Under the pieces are notes generated by a model. That model did no database searches. It saw nothing but the letters and a program-made list of their open reading frames with translations, and was not told the origin of the DNA. Of a stretch of 64,000 nt of DNA, positions 44,535 to 55,837 are shown one piece after another (within the stretch, counting starts at the first letter, position 1; the number at the start of each line of letters is the position of its first letter). Origin of the DNA: Cadophora sp. MPI-SDFR-AT-0126 (taxonomy: Eukaryota > Ascomycota > Leotiomycetes > Helotiales > Ploettnerulaceae). The position numbers and the translations under genes were made by a program. The stretch is from assembly GCA_020747065.1 (NCBI GenBank), contig JAGMVK010000024.1, forward strand, positions 310,001-374,000. Direction: 5' to 3'.

Positions 44535-46922
44535 TCAGTGTAAACACTTGACCTCAGCCTGCCAGTTTCCCGTGGGGAGGTTGTCGACGATCAGATACCG
44601 TTCGTTCAAGGAACCCTTCTTACCTGTGTCCCACATGGGCATGTGTCTGCCCCTTTGTCCGGGGCACTGGAGTGATAGCAACGCCTTGCAATTTGGTTTC
44701 GGGATCCAAACCTCGCCAGAGGTTCCCGCAGGCGTGGAGAACGACACACTGACCTCTCCCCTAGACCCTTTCTTTGTTGAGACGCTGAATTGCCCAAGTG
44801 GTGTCTCAAACCCGGCCTCAGCCCTAGACAGGTTTGCGAGACCAGGCGCGATTCTCCAGGTCTTGCCCCCAGCCGAGAGAATTTGCAAACCTGCCGTGTA
44901 GAAGGTCAAGGCACTTGTCGGTCCTGTTGCCCAACCGTGTGCATGACTAACCCGCTGATCATACTCATAGCCTGGCCAAGTTAGAACACCATTAGCGTCA
45001 TAGCCCTCGATGAAAGTCGAATTTGTCATCCTTTGACCATCGAGCATGAAGCCCCACTGTAGCCGGATCAGCTTATGCATCGTGTCGTGGTTGCCAGCCA
45101 ACGCATGCGCCCACAATTCAACACTCCCAATAAAGGGAGCAACGTAATTCCTGATTTCGACTGAAATAGCGCCATACTTGCCCCATCTTTTAGTCAAGGC
45201 GGCGCTAATAAGCTGCTTCTTCGATGGCGTATCGGCTAGGCCAGATACAATGGCCCACACATTTCCGTCCTGAGGCATGAGAGTTGTTGTCTCATTGTCA
45301 CGGTACATCTTGGCCCCATCATCCCACAGGAGCTTGTTTGCTGCAGCCTCTATCCCAGCAGCTGTCTTTGCCCATCGGGTGGTGACCGCGTCGTCGTTCA
45401 AGGAGGAAGCGAGTTGGAGGCCAAGCTGAATTGTGTGGAAGAGAAAAGCATTGGCCTATCATCTATGTGAGCTGCTATCAAGTTTGGGAAATGACCCAGT
45501 ATTCACGGACCGCGATGTTATGACCACCTTGGCCCAATCGACCCCAGTCGTTGGTCAGCGTAACATTCATCAAGCCAGATGAATCGGTCTTGTTGATGGA
45601 GTACTCGAGTCCGAGCTTCCATTTGTTCCACAAACTCTGTACATAGGCTTTGTCGCCCTGCAGGCACATCAGAGCCAGTCCAAAGAGAGTTTCGCAGTTG
45701 TTAACATCTACGTACCGAATACATGTAATAACTGTAAAGAGCACCCAATCTATGTTCACCGCATTAGTTCATGCTCATCAGATTGTGATTGAGATAGCCG
45801 TACCCGTGCAAATGATACGTATCGGAAACAGCCGGGATTGCCTGAAGACCCACATAGGGAAGGGCGCCGTTATGTTGCTGTAGCTGGAAGACTAAGTCTA
45901 TTCCGTCCCGAATCGTAGGTAAGTCATTTGTAGAGACAAAGACGGTGGGGAGCTCGATTGTCATGTCTTGCCATACCATGAGTTTACACTGTTCGATACG
46001 TATGAGAATGGAATATGACTGGCTCTCACCTCCAGGCCAGATCAGCCTATCACGTTTTGCACCATCTACTAAAGTGCTCGAGCCATTCGATATAGTCGTA
46101 TTAGCATACCAAGCCTTGATTGGCTTAGAGGGATCAAATGAGGTCGCAGTGAAATCATTGAGCGTGTTGCCATGCTTCGGGTCTATTGTGCCTATCTACC
46201 TGTGAGGCGCAAACCGCTAAACAGTTTAGATCGACTAACAGAGTTGACAAGTGTATGCCCCAGCATACCAAATACGATTCAGAAGTTCGTCTAGAGTTCA
46301 ATTCATCAGCCGATTTGAACACGCAGATAACACGCTATAAGATTACTCGTGTTCGCCTACCATCGCAGTTAAAATAACCTGAATAGTTTTTCAGGCCATT
46401 GTCTGGCCAGTGTGGCATGGCTGTAAATTGTATCGAGACGGCGTCCAACTCCACAGTTCCCGTAGAATTATGGATAAGGCTCATATATCTGAAGCCTCCT
46501 CTCTGATTGTCTGCATGTGCCTTATAGACTCCTAGACCCGTGATAGGAAACCAGAGCGGCGCATCTAGGCCAGTGACGACGCTACCATCGGAGGATTCGC
46601 CAGAAATCCACATTGAGCTCTCCGAAAAAGTCACGCCGATGAATTGATTCTTTCCCGTCACTTGGCTCACAGTGAAGGAGACAATTCCACCGATATTCTT
46701 CCCAAAGTCGTACGTAACTGCGGAAACATCCTGAAACTTTGCTGGTTTGCTGTAGCCTCCAAGGATCGGGTTTTGGGCGCCAATCACGGATCCGTTAACA
46801 TTGTAGACAGAGACAGGGATAATAGTTCTGGAAGTTGCCGCAAGAATGTATTGATCGAATTTCGCAGCACCTGCGAATGAGCCATAAAGCAGCAATGCGG
46901 AGACAAGTACCTGGAACTTCAT
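44535..46922 (-). CDS. Secreted GH78-type alpha-L-rhamnosidase (six-hairpin)
   Basis: Seven exons (minus): 46922-46361, 46290-46240, 46191-46030, 45966-45804, 45731-45716, 45657-45511, 45455-44535. The sum is 2022 nt, 673 aa. The 16-nt fifth exon gives YYMYS before GDKAYV. A signal peptide (MKFQVLVSALLLYGSFAGAA) precedes an N-terminal beta-sandwich with VTYDFGKNIGG. The (alpha/alpha)6 barrel shows AGAYTCQLC, TIDPKHGN, WPGDMTIELPTVFVS and NDWGRLGQGGHNIA. It ends with a region typical of fungal rhamnosidases (YEYDQRVSHAHGWATGPTSA). It would remove terminal alpha-L-rhamnose from plant glycosides or rhamnogalacturonan. No disabling change was found. The exact GH family should be confirmed by HMM. 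Confidence 0.8.
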
Positions 46923-47820
46923 ATTATCTCAGTACACCGGTGATTGTCTGAGCCAGGATAGAGGTGAGACTTTTCTGGTGAAGGGGAGCCTTGACAATAA
47001 TGGACCACTAATTGTTGGAAGGCATTTGGTCAAGTACTCCAAGATCATTGACACGATCCAGCTAATTCTGTACTCCTTTGGCCGAAGTCCGCAAAAGAGT
47101 CATGGTGCTGCAGCTAGCTACACTTGGGATAGAGCCTACATCCAATGGAGAATCTTGGCCCAATGTAGCATAGTCTCACCGGCCGTGCCGATAAACTTAC
47201 AAACGGTGCCAAGCAACAACCGGCACCGGCACTCCCGGACATCCACTCCCGGACATCCACAGCCCCCTCTCGTGGGCTCCTCACATCGCTAAACTACGGC
47301 TTGTATCCATTTTCCGGTAAGAAATGTGTGCGCAGGCCCAAATCTAAAAATTGGGCCAATCGCACGCGCATTTTCGCTTTTCACCGAAACGGGCCAAAAG
47401 TCAGCGTCGTGGCACTTGCCAAAAAATATGCAGCACAAGAGATGAGGTCTGGGCAGATTACCTGCTGCACCAGTAGGTTCCCCATATAAGATAGCGTGGC
47501 CAGGGCAGAGCCTACGGATACTGCATCCGCTTGGGGGCTAAGATCGCATTTCCTCTTCTGAAGAGTTTCTGATCGCTAAAAAGCTAATTATCGCCCCCAC
47601 AAACATGGGGAGATATGCAGAGAAATCTACCACATCGGGCTTCTACGGACCCAATTTTCAACATTCCCTAGTAGCAATTACTATCATTTATAACACTCCA
47701 TTTGAACAATTGTAAACTGAAGGAAAGTCAAACTATGCAACATGTATCGTATTCCTAGGAGTCATAAATGAAAAGAAGAGCTTAAGTATATTAATGCACA
47801 AGCTCTATTGCGAGTGAAGT
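46923..47820. promoter_or_regulatory. Promoter region of the rhamnosidase and 3' flank of the GH3 gene
   Basis: It includes a tandem 14-bp repeat CACTCCCGGACATC (two copies, about 47227-47258). The genes on both sides run on the minus strand. No gene is visible. Confidence 0.4.
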
Positions 47821-50616
47821 TTACAGAGTCAACACACTGTGCAACCTTATGTCTTGTACACTGGCGCCAACAAAAAATGGGATCTCGCCCTCCATAAGCT
47901 TCCAATTCTGAGCGACAACATCCCATTCACTCAGGTCCCTTCTAGTCAGCTCGAAGGTTACCGTCTCATGTTGACCGGGTGCGAGTGCAACTTTCTGGAA
48001 GCCCCTCAGCCATTTGATGTTATCCATCCTTTCTAAATAGAACTGGACGACCTCCTGGCCTGGGACTTTCCCTGAGTTCTCCACTTGAACCGCCACTTCA
48101 ACCAGGTTGCTCCAAAGGTCGACGTGGCCACCCTGCTGGATCTGCCCAGTTGGGTACAGTCCCTTGCTTACATTAGGAGCAATATCCGTAACAACCATAT
48201 TCGAGTACTGGAACGTAGTGTATGACAGACCGAAGCCGAGTTCGTAGCGCGGGGCTATACCCTTTTTCTGAAAGGCGAGGTAATCAACGTAGACTCCTTC
48301 GGTAAAGTTGCTCTGTGGGAAGTACATGAATGGCGTGTCCGGCAGAGAAGGGGAAAGGAGGGGGCCATAGTCGGTATCCTTGTGAGCCACTGTGTATGGG
48401 AGCTTGCCACTGAAATTCTCATCGCCGTAAAGAAGAGAGACCAGAGCATGGCCGGAGGCTTGACCAGGTAGATGAGCGAAGACGATCGCGGTGACGTTGG
48501 GATGATCAGCAAACTTATCAACGAGACGAATGCCCGCGTTGTGGATAATTACTATAGTGTTGGCGCATTTATCGGCGACGTTGTTTACCAATATATTGGA
48601 GTAGTCATCGTCGATGGTGGGGCGATCAAACGCTTCACTAGCGAAAGCATTAATGAAGACTAAGCACGCTTCTGCGACTGCGACGACAACTGGGTTTTGG
48701 CTGTCAAAGTCCCAGAAGAGAGCGGTGTTGTCGACGTAGGCTCGCTGGCCCAGCGCATCGAAAGGACCAGATATATGCCCCGGTGTCACTGCTCCAGAAC
48801 CACCGCCGCTTATGATAGTCCCATACCGAGCAATAGCAGGTACCGGGCCTGTAAAGCCATGCTGAAAGAACTCCAAGACTTCCGTCGCGTTGGTGGACTC
48901 ACCCCCTACTGACCATCCCAGCGGCTGCCCATTCGGGTTGTATCTGTCTGGTACCTTGGCGTCGTATCCGAAAACTTGAAGGAGACGAGGTTTCCCGAGA
49001 GGCAATGCGTTATGGGCATTTTTAACTAATACGTGGCCTTCAACTGCCTCTGTATACAGCGTAGATTTTGCGTTGGGATCTCTTGCGTCAACGATTATGT
49101 GTGGTGCCAAGATACTGTATGGCACTCCAATTCCTGGCGTAGGAAAATCGTGGTCTTGACCAGCGTAGTACCAAGCTCCCAGAATTCTAATAGAAATTTA
49201 GCCTACAGTGTTTATTTTGTTCGTACACTTAGTACTAACCGAGTAGCCATGTCATCAAGGCGACGAGCAGCGAGGGAGCCATTATGAATACCTTCCACGA
49301 GACTGGTGTTCCAGTACGGCGAGTCTGGCATGGCCATGTCCAGCCCAGCCAAAGCACTGGCCATTCCTGACACTTATTGTGAAGCATAGTCCGTCAGTAC
49401 AGAAGAACATAGTGAATTGATGAGAGTTTCCCTACGCTGGCCACCCCAGTCCGAGACGACGAAGCCCTGAAACCCTAATTCAGTCTTCAATAAACCGTTC
49501 AACGTCTTGCTATTGGAACAAGCATTGGAGTTGTTGATCCTGTTGTAACTAGACACATATTAGGATCTGGGCGACGCAATGCCACCGCGGAAACAGAGCT
49601 CTCACCTGCACATAATGCTTCCGGCGCCTGCCTTGACAGCGTCTTGGAATGGCCTGAGGAGTGTTAGCTTCCCACATCAATTACTATGGGGGGTGGGGGG
49701 CTACGACTAACCAGAGATACAGCTCATGCATGGTCTTGTCATCCAAGTTGGACGACACAGCACTCCGATTACTCTCTTGTTCATTTGCGATATAGTGCTT
49801 GACACTGGTTATTACTCCGGCATCGTGGCCACCAAGGACGGTTTCTGAAGCCAAGACACCGCTGAGATAGGGATCTGCAGAGAACCCTTCCCAATTTCTT
49901 CCTCCTTCTGCTACCCGACCTAGAGGCCCGACGACTGATTATGAATCAGCAATAGTCACGTAGCTGCCTCCCATAACTAAGCAAAGCTCACCTGGCCCCA
50001 AGGGAACATTCACTCCTTTCGCTCGAAATTCATGGAACATGAAATTGGCTCTTTCCCTGGCTAACCGCTTATTCCAACTGGAAGTGGTCAATTTAACATC
50101 AGACACCCTAATCACCAAAGCGACAAACAACGTGAGACTCTCACCTGGCGCCAACACTGATTCCAGAAGCGTATCCATTCACGAAGTCAGTGTTTCGGAC
50201 ACCGTTTCCGGCGTCTTGCAAGCACATTCCAGGGAAGTCAAGACGCGGGATGCCGGGGATATTGCCAGCACATCCATTTACCGTTGTCACAGTCCCATAC
50301 GTGAGGTTAGCCTGGTGCAAAATGTTAATGTACTGTTATGCATTCAGTTTTCTCTTCATAAATACATACCTTTTCCTCAATGGTCAGTTGTGCGATGAAG
50401 TGTTTTGCCTTCTGATACGCTGACGCCCAGTCACCGGTTCCCTCCCCAATAGCTGCAAACACCTCAATGGTTGGTCCTTTGGCCCCACGTCTGCTTTAGA
50501 ATTGGACACTCACGAGAGGGATACACAGGTGGACTCTGTCCATAGAAGTAGGAGTCCGAAGTAATCTCCTGCCCTAGGATAAGAGTGGCCAGCGCGACAC
50601 TCAGAACGGCTCGCAT
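47821..50616 (-). CDS. Secreted GH3 beta-glucosidase
   Basis: Nine exons (minus): 50616-50514, 50452-50370, 50311-50145, 50077-49992, 49934-49712, 49653-49606, 49548-49436, 49372-49240, 49186-47821. The sum is 2322 nt, 773 aa. The signal peptide is [16 protein letters not shown]. The N-domain has [41 protein letters not shown] and the nucleophile Asp in GFVVSDWG. The C-domain has [14 protein letters not shown], and the C-terminal Fn3-like domain includes [16 protein letters not shown]. The acceptor of intron 7 (CAATAAG) was chosen because it restores [16 protein letters not shown]. No defects. It is close in plan to the broken GH3 at 38359-40632, so the pair came from a local duplication. Likely role: glucose release from beta-glucosides outside the cell. 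Confidence 0.88.
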
Positions 50617-51184
50617 TGTTTATTTCTTACAATTAAACCAACGGAGTGGAAACAGTGCCGGAGGAAAGAATAAGCGTGTAGAATAAACGTGGACATTCAA
50701 AAATATTTATCTCTCTACTCCAAGCATCCTAGGGGGGTGGGGTCAGGGGAGGGCATCACACTTCAATTGGCAACTACATGATCTTTCCTGCATGATGTGG
50801 ACAAAGGGCAATTTTGCAATTTTCCTTTCCCAACTGCCGAGCCCGAAGGCCCCGACCTGGAAAATGCTCCCCGTCGGCAAAATAAGGGACCTGATAGTGA
50901 CTGAACTCGGTTTCTACCGCTAATCGACAGCCTCGGTAAGGAGAAGAGGGGCGTGATGGACCCGGATCAGAGGAAAAAAGATCTTCACAATCGGTTAATT
51001 GGATTAAATCAGTGAAATTGAAAGAGAAATCAACAAACCCTAGCTGCTCAACTGGGGAAATCGTTGAACCAACATGCGGGTAAGCCGTAGTAAACTAGAC
51101 GGGAAAACTCCCTCCTGGTTACGGGCCACGGGGTCGGATGGAACGTGGTAGGGTACGGCTCTCCGGCTTCCGTGTCTATTTCAC
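50617..51184. promoter_or_regulatory. Promoter region of the secreted GH3 gene
   Basis: It contains a G-rich stretch around 50730-50755 (GGGGGGTGGGGTCAGGGGAG) with words matching the CreA repressor consensus SYGGRG on the plus strand. This fits carbon-catabolite control, but the motif is short and common. Confidence 0.3.
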
Positions 51185-51468
51185 ATTTAAGTGCTTATAT
51201 GTTCTCCACTTAATTATTTAAGTAGTACGTATAATGGAAATTCAGGTATTTCTAAGAACCCTGTTTGGATATCGGAACGACGTCCGGGAGCGCTAACCCA
51301 TTATTGGCATGTCCGACCCGGAGAGTACCTATTCTGGGTTCCGACCTCAGCTCCTCATCATCCTACCCGGTTAATCTGCTGCGCTGGGTGAGTGAGTTCC
51401 GAATTTTGGGATAGGACGGCAGTTGGCTTCGGGTCAATTCTTCACTTTTGACATGTGATAGGGTCAAA
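51185..51468 (+). repeat. Dispersed ~290-bp repeat, copy 2 (right edge of the CAZyme block)
   Basis: It aligns with 26303-26592 in the same orientation. This copy is more GC-rich (GACGTCCGGGAGCGC where copy 1 is more AT-rich), so copy 1 may have taken more RIP-type changes. It separates the glycosidase genes from the Zn2Cys6 gene. Confidence 0.7.
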
Positions 51469-51565
51469 TTTGATTATCCTGGTACGGCATTCTGGTTTCA
51501 GAACAGCACCAAGTAACTACTTGTGATGCGTGGTTAGGCCCTGTATGCTTCTAGCTAATCCTCAT

Positions 51566-53736
51566 TTAATCAACCCCTATGAGGCTGTTGAAGACATCCA
51601 TAAAGTTATCAGCTCCGCCATCTAACATCCGCTGTAACTGCTCCGCTTCGTCTGCGATGTCGTAAGCGGAAATGGGTAGGTACATGTCCGGTGCAAGGAA
51701 AGTGTGACTCTCCACAATGGAGATAGATTTTTCCGTTGTCTCGCCCTCCTCGGTCAGGCTCTCACTGCCTACTGAATCTTGAGCACTATGCTCGGGGGGT
51801 TGGATACCCTGATCAACTGCCTGTCGCGACCCAGAAGACAAGGCTTCGCAAACACTGTTTAGAGCCTGTCCATATACCGCGAGTCGTAGATCGTCTTTCG
51901 CACCAAAAGACAAGAGTAAGGCGGCGATACTACTGACATCGGCGAGAAGTGACTCCTTGGTTACGCCGCCTTCCTTGGGGATATCCGTGGCAGTCTTGAC
52001 ATCTCCTAGTATGGAGACACCAACGAATGCGAGCATGACGAAGGCGGTGTCACATATGTATCGTAGGCGGTCCTGAACAATGGGTGACACTGTGGAGATA
52101 AAACGCAGTATGGCTGAGCCCGCATCCAGCTTAGCCATCCGGAGCGCAGTTATATCAGAACCATAATCTGAGCCGGAAACTAGCCTGCGTAGTGCGAACC
52201 TTGTAAAAAGGTAATGAAAATGGAGCTGTCGCCCTTCGGCTACGTACATTAGCAACAACAGACTCCTAAGGTAAAAGCACTCTAGGGCCATACCTGTTTC
52301 CCCAATAAACGCTTTCCATTTCGCGAGCCACTCGCCTAGTGCATATTCGATCTTTTGAGAAGTGCGATGGGGCATTGGCGCAACGTGTTCCCACAAGAGG
52401 CATAAGTCAGCCTCGCCAACCAGGGACTTGATCTGACAGCACTTGAACTTAGCGTCCACGTAGTGTCGGGCTTTATAGACCGATTCCGACGAAGTTATAG
52501 TGCGAACACACCCATGAAGTGTGGCACAGCTAAGTAACAAAACAAAGGAGTTAGCCATCACCCCGCCCTGGATATGGTTCACTGGAGCTAGGAACACTCT
52601 CACTGGTGACTCATGGTATACAGCCATAACCACATCAGATGCCAGAACGGATCCTCCTCAGCTCTCGTCTCAAAGTTGGGGACGTGTGTTAAGACCGCAT
52701 ATCCCTCCACAATAGACTTCACCGTGAGCATATTGAGTCTCCATGGAGGCGGCTCGGCAATGCCATCTCGCGCTCCTGCTTCGGAATAGGCGTATAAGAT
52801 AGCAAGACCTAAGAGAGTCTCCTTTACTACGGTGTTTGAGCCCAGTCCAGTATCGAAAAGCACATTCTGAAGCAGTTCTCGCAAGATAGGCCCCGTTCGA
52901 GCACGCAATGGTCCCGAACCAGGGAGGTATCTTGCGATGGTGTGAATGGCAGCGAGTTTAAAGAGTGGGCTTGCAGGGAGGACTGAGAAATCGGTCTCAA
53001 AAAAAAGAGGGGTGTAGGGAGCAATCCGCTGTCCAAAAAGCGTGAACATGGCCTGTGCCTCGGCGACTGGTATGCCCGCTCTCGCGAGGCAGTCGGAAAT
53101 GGCATTGTTTTCTGGATTAACCTTCAGGCTCTTAGTTTGAGCGGAGGCATCACGCGAGTGCGTGTATGACTCCTCTAGATCCTGAACAGCAGCATATGGG
53201 GACAGAGACTTGGAGGGTGATGAGAAGCAAGGCTGCTCCTGGTGGTCGTCGTTCTGCTCTGGTTCAGGGGGCGTCAGTCGCACCCGTTTACTGGGACTGT
53301 TCTGGTTGCGCTCCCTCGTAGCCGGAGGACCGTTCACACCAGAAAACTCGGGAGCCGAAGGAGCCGTGAATGAGATAGGCGGAGGCATCGTCACGCCTGC
53401 ATTAATCGGCTTGGGCGGGGCAAAACCGAAACCATGATCACGGTTTCTTGTCAGGTTGCGCGGGGCCCCCGCTCCCTCCCCTCCAGGCGGCTCGAAGCTG
53501 CAGATAGCTCCCAACCGGCGACAACGATGGCATGGAGGGCTTGGTCCTCCTAGACACTTCATCTGTCGCGGGGGCGAAAAGTCAGCGTCTGAGTATGATG
53601 AGGGGGCTGAGGCCCTTCGCCTTGGGGGGGTGGGTCAGGTTAGGTGGGGTTCCGGATTGATTCGATTCACCTTTTGTTGACGACATCTCGTGCAAGCCTG
53701 TAGGGCCCGTTTCGCGTGCCCCTCGTGCTGCTCCAT
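51566..53736 (-). CDS. Zn2Cys6 transcription factor
   Basis: Exons (minus) 53736-53671, 53562-52604 and 52529-51566, summing to 1989 nt, 662 aa. The DNA-binding cluster is split by intron 1: ACTRCRQQK in exon 1, then MKCLGG, PPCHRCRRLGAIC in exon 2. This gives C-x2-C-x6-C-x7-C-x2-C-x6-C-like spacing. A Pro/Ser-rich linker with a basic SKRVRLTP follows. The middle region resembles the fungal-specific TF domain (DCLARAGIPVAEAQAMFTLF, PLFKLAAIHTIARYLPGSGP). The acidic C-terminus ends AEQLQRMLDGGADNFMDVF, a plausible activation segment. It lies at the border of the CAZyme block; regulation of that block is an inference from position only. Confidence 0.85.
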
Positions 53737-54393
53737 TATGAAGTGAAGTGAAGTGATACAAATGCCCTGGAACTATAAATAAGACGAAGAAGAGAAGAAA
53801 ATACTTTGTGTATAAATCTGCGGGCCACCGAGCCGCGCGCGGAGCGTTAGCGCCTCGGCCCTCACTGCCGGGGAAGCAAAACGCGGGGTCTGGGGCCGTG
53901 CTATACCAAAGACCGTTAAACGCGGCCCCTCTCGCGGAAAGTAGCACCGAGAGGCAGGCGAGAAAGACAGGGATGGGCACGCGAAGATACGTCTTGGAGA
54001 CGTGTCTATTGGGGAGGGAGAAGCTGTGCTAAACACGTCCGGGTGTCGAATCTATAATCAGCCTATTATATGCTTGCCCTGCCGAGGTTGGATGGACGGC
54101 AGTCTCAATGCCATTGGATCGATCCCCATATTCTTCACAAGGACGATTGACTTTCTGGCGACTTTTAGGGCGAGATCTTGATGAGCTGGACCGAATACAA
54201 AGTTCTTGCTAGGTTCTTCGCGGGCTCTAACAGCGTAGAACCGGAGCCGACTCTTGAGAATCCGTCGAGTAATATTACTTACAGTATGAGAAATTTCTAA
54301 TCTACTCTAACTGTCGTGTATTTACTTGGTAAACACAGGAAGGCTGGTTTGATCTTAATAATTAAGAGATAAGTGTATCACTATTACGAATAG
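53737..54393. other. GC-rich promoter region and spacer
   Basis: 5' region of the Zn2Cys6 gene. GC-rich around 53820-53950, with overlapping frames in several phases and no motif. It then turns AT-rich toward the gypsy insertion. Confidence 0.4.
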
Positions 54394-54536
54394 TGTAACG
54401 TTGAAGTGACGGAAGTACTGGAAATAGAGGTACTCAGGTTTAGCCGGAATATTACCGGACGGAAGTCGGACCAGATTCGTGTATATATAGGACCGCTTCT
54501 TCTATGAGGGCTTCTTACCTTTTTATTTTCTTTGTA

Positions 54537-55837
54537 CAATCGGTTCCGGTAGGTGTTCGCCACTTTTGGTTTAGCGCCCATTCCACTTGCAACGCATATA
54601 TTTCCACAACGAAAGCAGATATAATCAAGGCAAATATATCAAATTGAAGCTATTCTAGTACTTAGTCGATCCTCCCTTGTTTTTCAAGCATAAAGTCAAG
54701 CGCCTTGGCATAGAGGCATTCAACTTCAGAAGCGATTCCTTAGAAATTGTAGGCCAGATTTCTTCCAACGCTCTTTCCATCATGCCTTGATTTTTGATTC
54801 TATGTCTCCTCTTCCCAATTAGAATCTTGATTTGCTTCCACAAATTCTCAATCGGCGAAAGATCGGGAGATTGCGCAGGCCAGCGAAGCCTCTTAACTCC
54901 TTGCCTATCGAGCCAACTTGTCACGAGCTTTGCTTTATGCCACGAAGCGTTGTCTTCTTGTATAACTACTTCCGGGCCGTACTTTCGTCTCATTCGTCGA
55001 TAGAAAGGCATGAAATGCTTTTTTATAGTCTCCAAGTATCGAGCCGCTGTCATAGTCCCACCCTTCGGAATAATCACCAACGGGCCCATTTCGTCTCCGC
55101 AATAACAAGACCAAACACCGACAGTTGTCCTCCCTGACTTAAAGCTAGGCTTCAAGTTCTTTTCAAGGTATTCTTCGCCGGCGCCACGAGTCACGTAAAA
55201 CACCGATCCGTCGGCACCGACGTGGAAAGTAACCTCGTCGGACCAGCACACCTTATTCCAGTCTCGTTTGAGTGTTTTTTCCTCCTTACACCACACACGA
55301 CGTTGATATTTGTGCTCTTCCTTTAAGAAAGGCTTCTTCCGAGGTCGACGCTTCGATTTGCCAGCGTTTTTCAGGATTTTGCGTACGAGGTTTCGTCCAA
55401 GTTGCTTCGTCGATTTTGACGGAGTTGCGAGTGCGTGAAGAGTCGCTCTTGTGTCTTTATTTGCGTATCGTACAAGAGCACGATTATCCCGCGGAGTAGT
55501 TTTCGGTGCAGGGCCGTATCGAGGGAGGTTTTTATAGGCAGCGCGACCTCGTGCTTCGCAACGATCGATAATTGAGCGTACAGTAGAGCGGGGTAGGTCT
55601 TCAAGCTCCACAATTTGAGGAATCGAGTAGCCATCTTTCCAGCGAGTCCAAACTTCGGCTCTTCGAGTCGGAGAAGTCTCTCGACGGCTTGTTTTCGGCG
55701 CGCGACCCATGGTACAGGTTTTGGTGGAGAATAAGAATGGTTTCGTTGCGTAGGATATGTGGAGAGTGGGGTATATGCCCTGCGAGTTACTACTCCAAAA
55801 GCGGTAAAATTGGCGAACACCTACCGGAACCGATTTG
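54537..55837 (-). mobile_element. Tc1/mariner element, intact-looking
   Basis: A 1301-bp element flanked by the TA duplication (54535-54536 and 55838-55839). Terminal inverted repeats are CAATCGGTTCCGGTAGGTGT on the left, with the matching reverse complement on the right (one extra A), continuing through TCGCCA for about 26 bp. It encodes one full transposase and shows no RIP decay, in contrast to the LTR it sits in. Confidence 0.92.
54655..55710 (-). CDS. Tc1/mariner transposase
   Basis: 351 aa, one exon. An N-terminal helix-turn-helix (YSIPQIVELEDLPRSTVRSI, about residues 29-48) is followed by a second basic HTH region. The DDE domain has the three acids in order: Asp in VCWSDEVTFH, Asp in VVIQEDNASWH and Glu in SPDLSPIENLWKQIK. 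The 34-residue gap before IEN fits DD34E Tc1-type enzymes. Basic stretches KSKRRPRKKP could aid nuclear import. No stop or frameshift, so it may be active or recently arrived. Confidence 0.93.
   Translation of the reverse strand: MGRAPKTSRRETSPTRRAEVWTRWKDGYSIPQIVELEDLPRSTVRSIIDRCEARGRAAYKNLPRYGPAPKTTPRDNRALVRYANKDTRATLHALATPSKSTKQLGRNLVRKILKNAGKSKRRPRKKPFLKEEHKYQRRVWCKEEKTLKRDWNKVCWSDEVTFHVGADGSVFYVTRGAGEEYLEKNLKPSFKSGRTTVGVWSCYCGDEMGPLVIIPKGGTMTAARYLETIKKHFMPFYRRMRRKYGPEVVIQEDNASWHKAKLVTSWLDRQGVKRLRWPAQSPDLSPIENLWKQIKILIGKRRHRIKNQGMMERALEEIWPTISKESLLKLNASMPRRLTLCLKNKGGSTKY

Noticed and set aside
53582..54036. Several overlapping frames in GC-rich DNA upstream of the Zn2Cys6 gene
   Set aside because: The first is the intron and first exon of that gene in another phase; the rest lack motifs.
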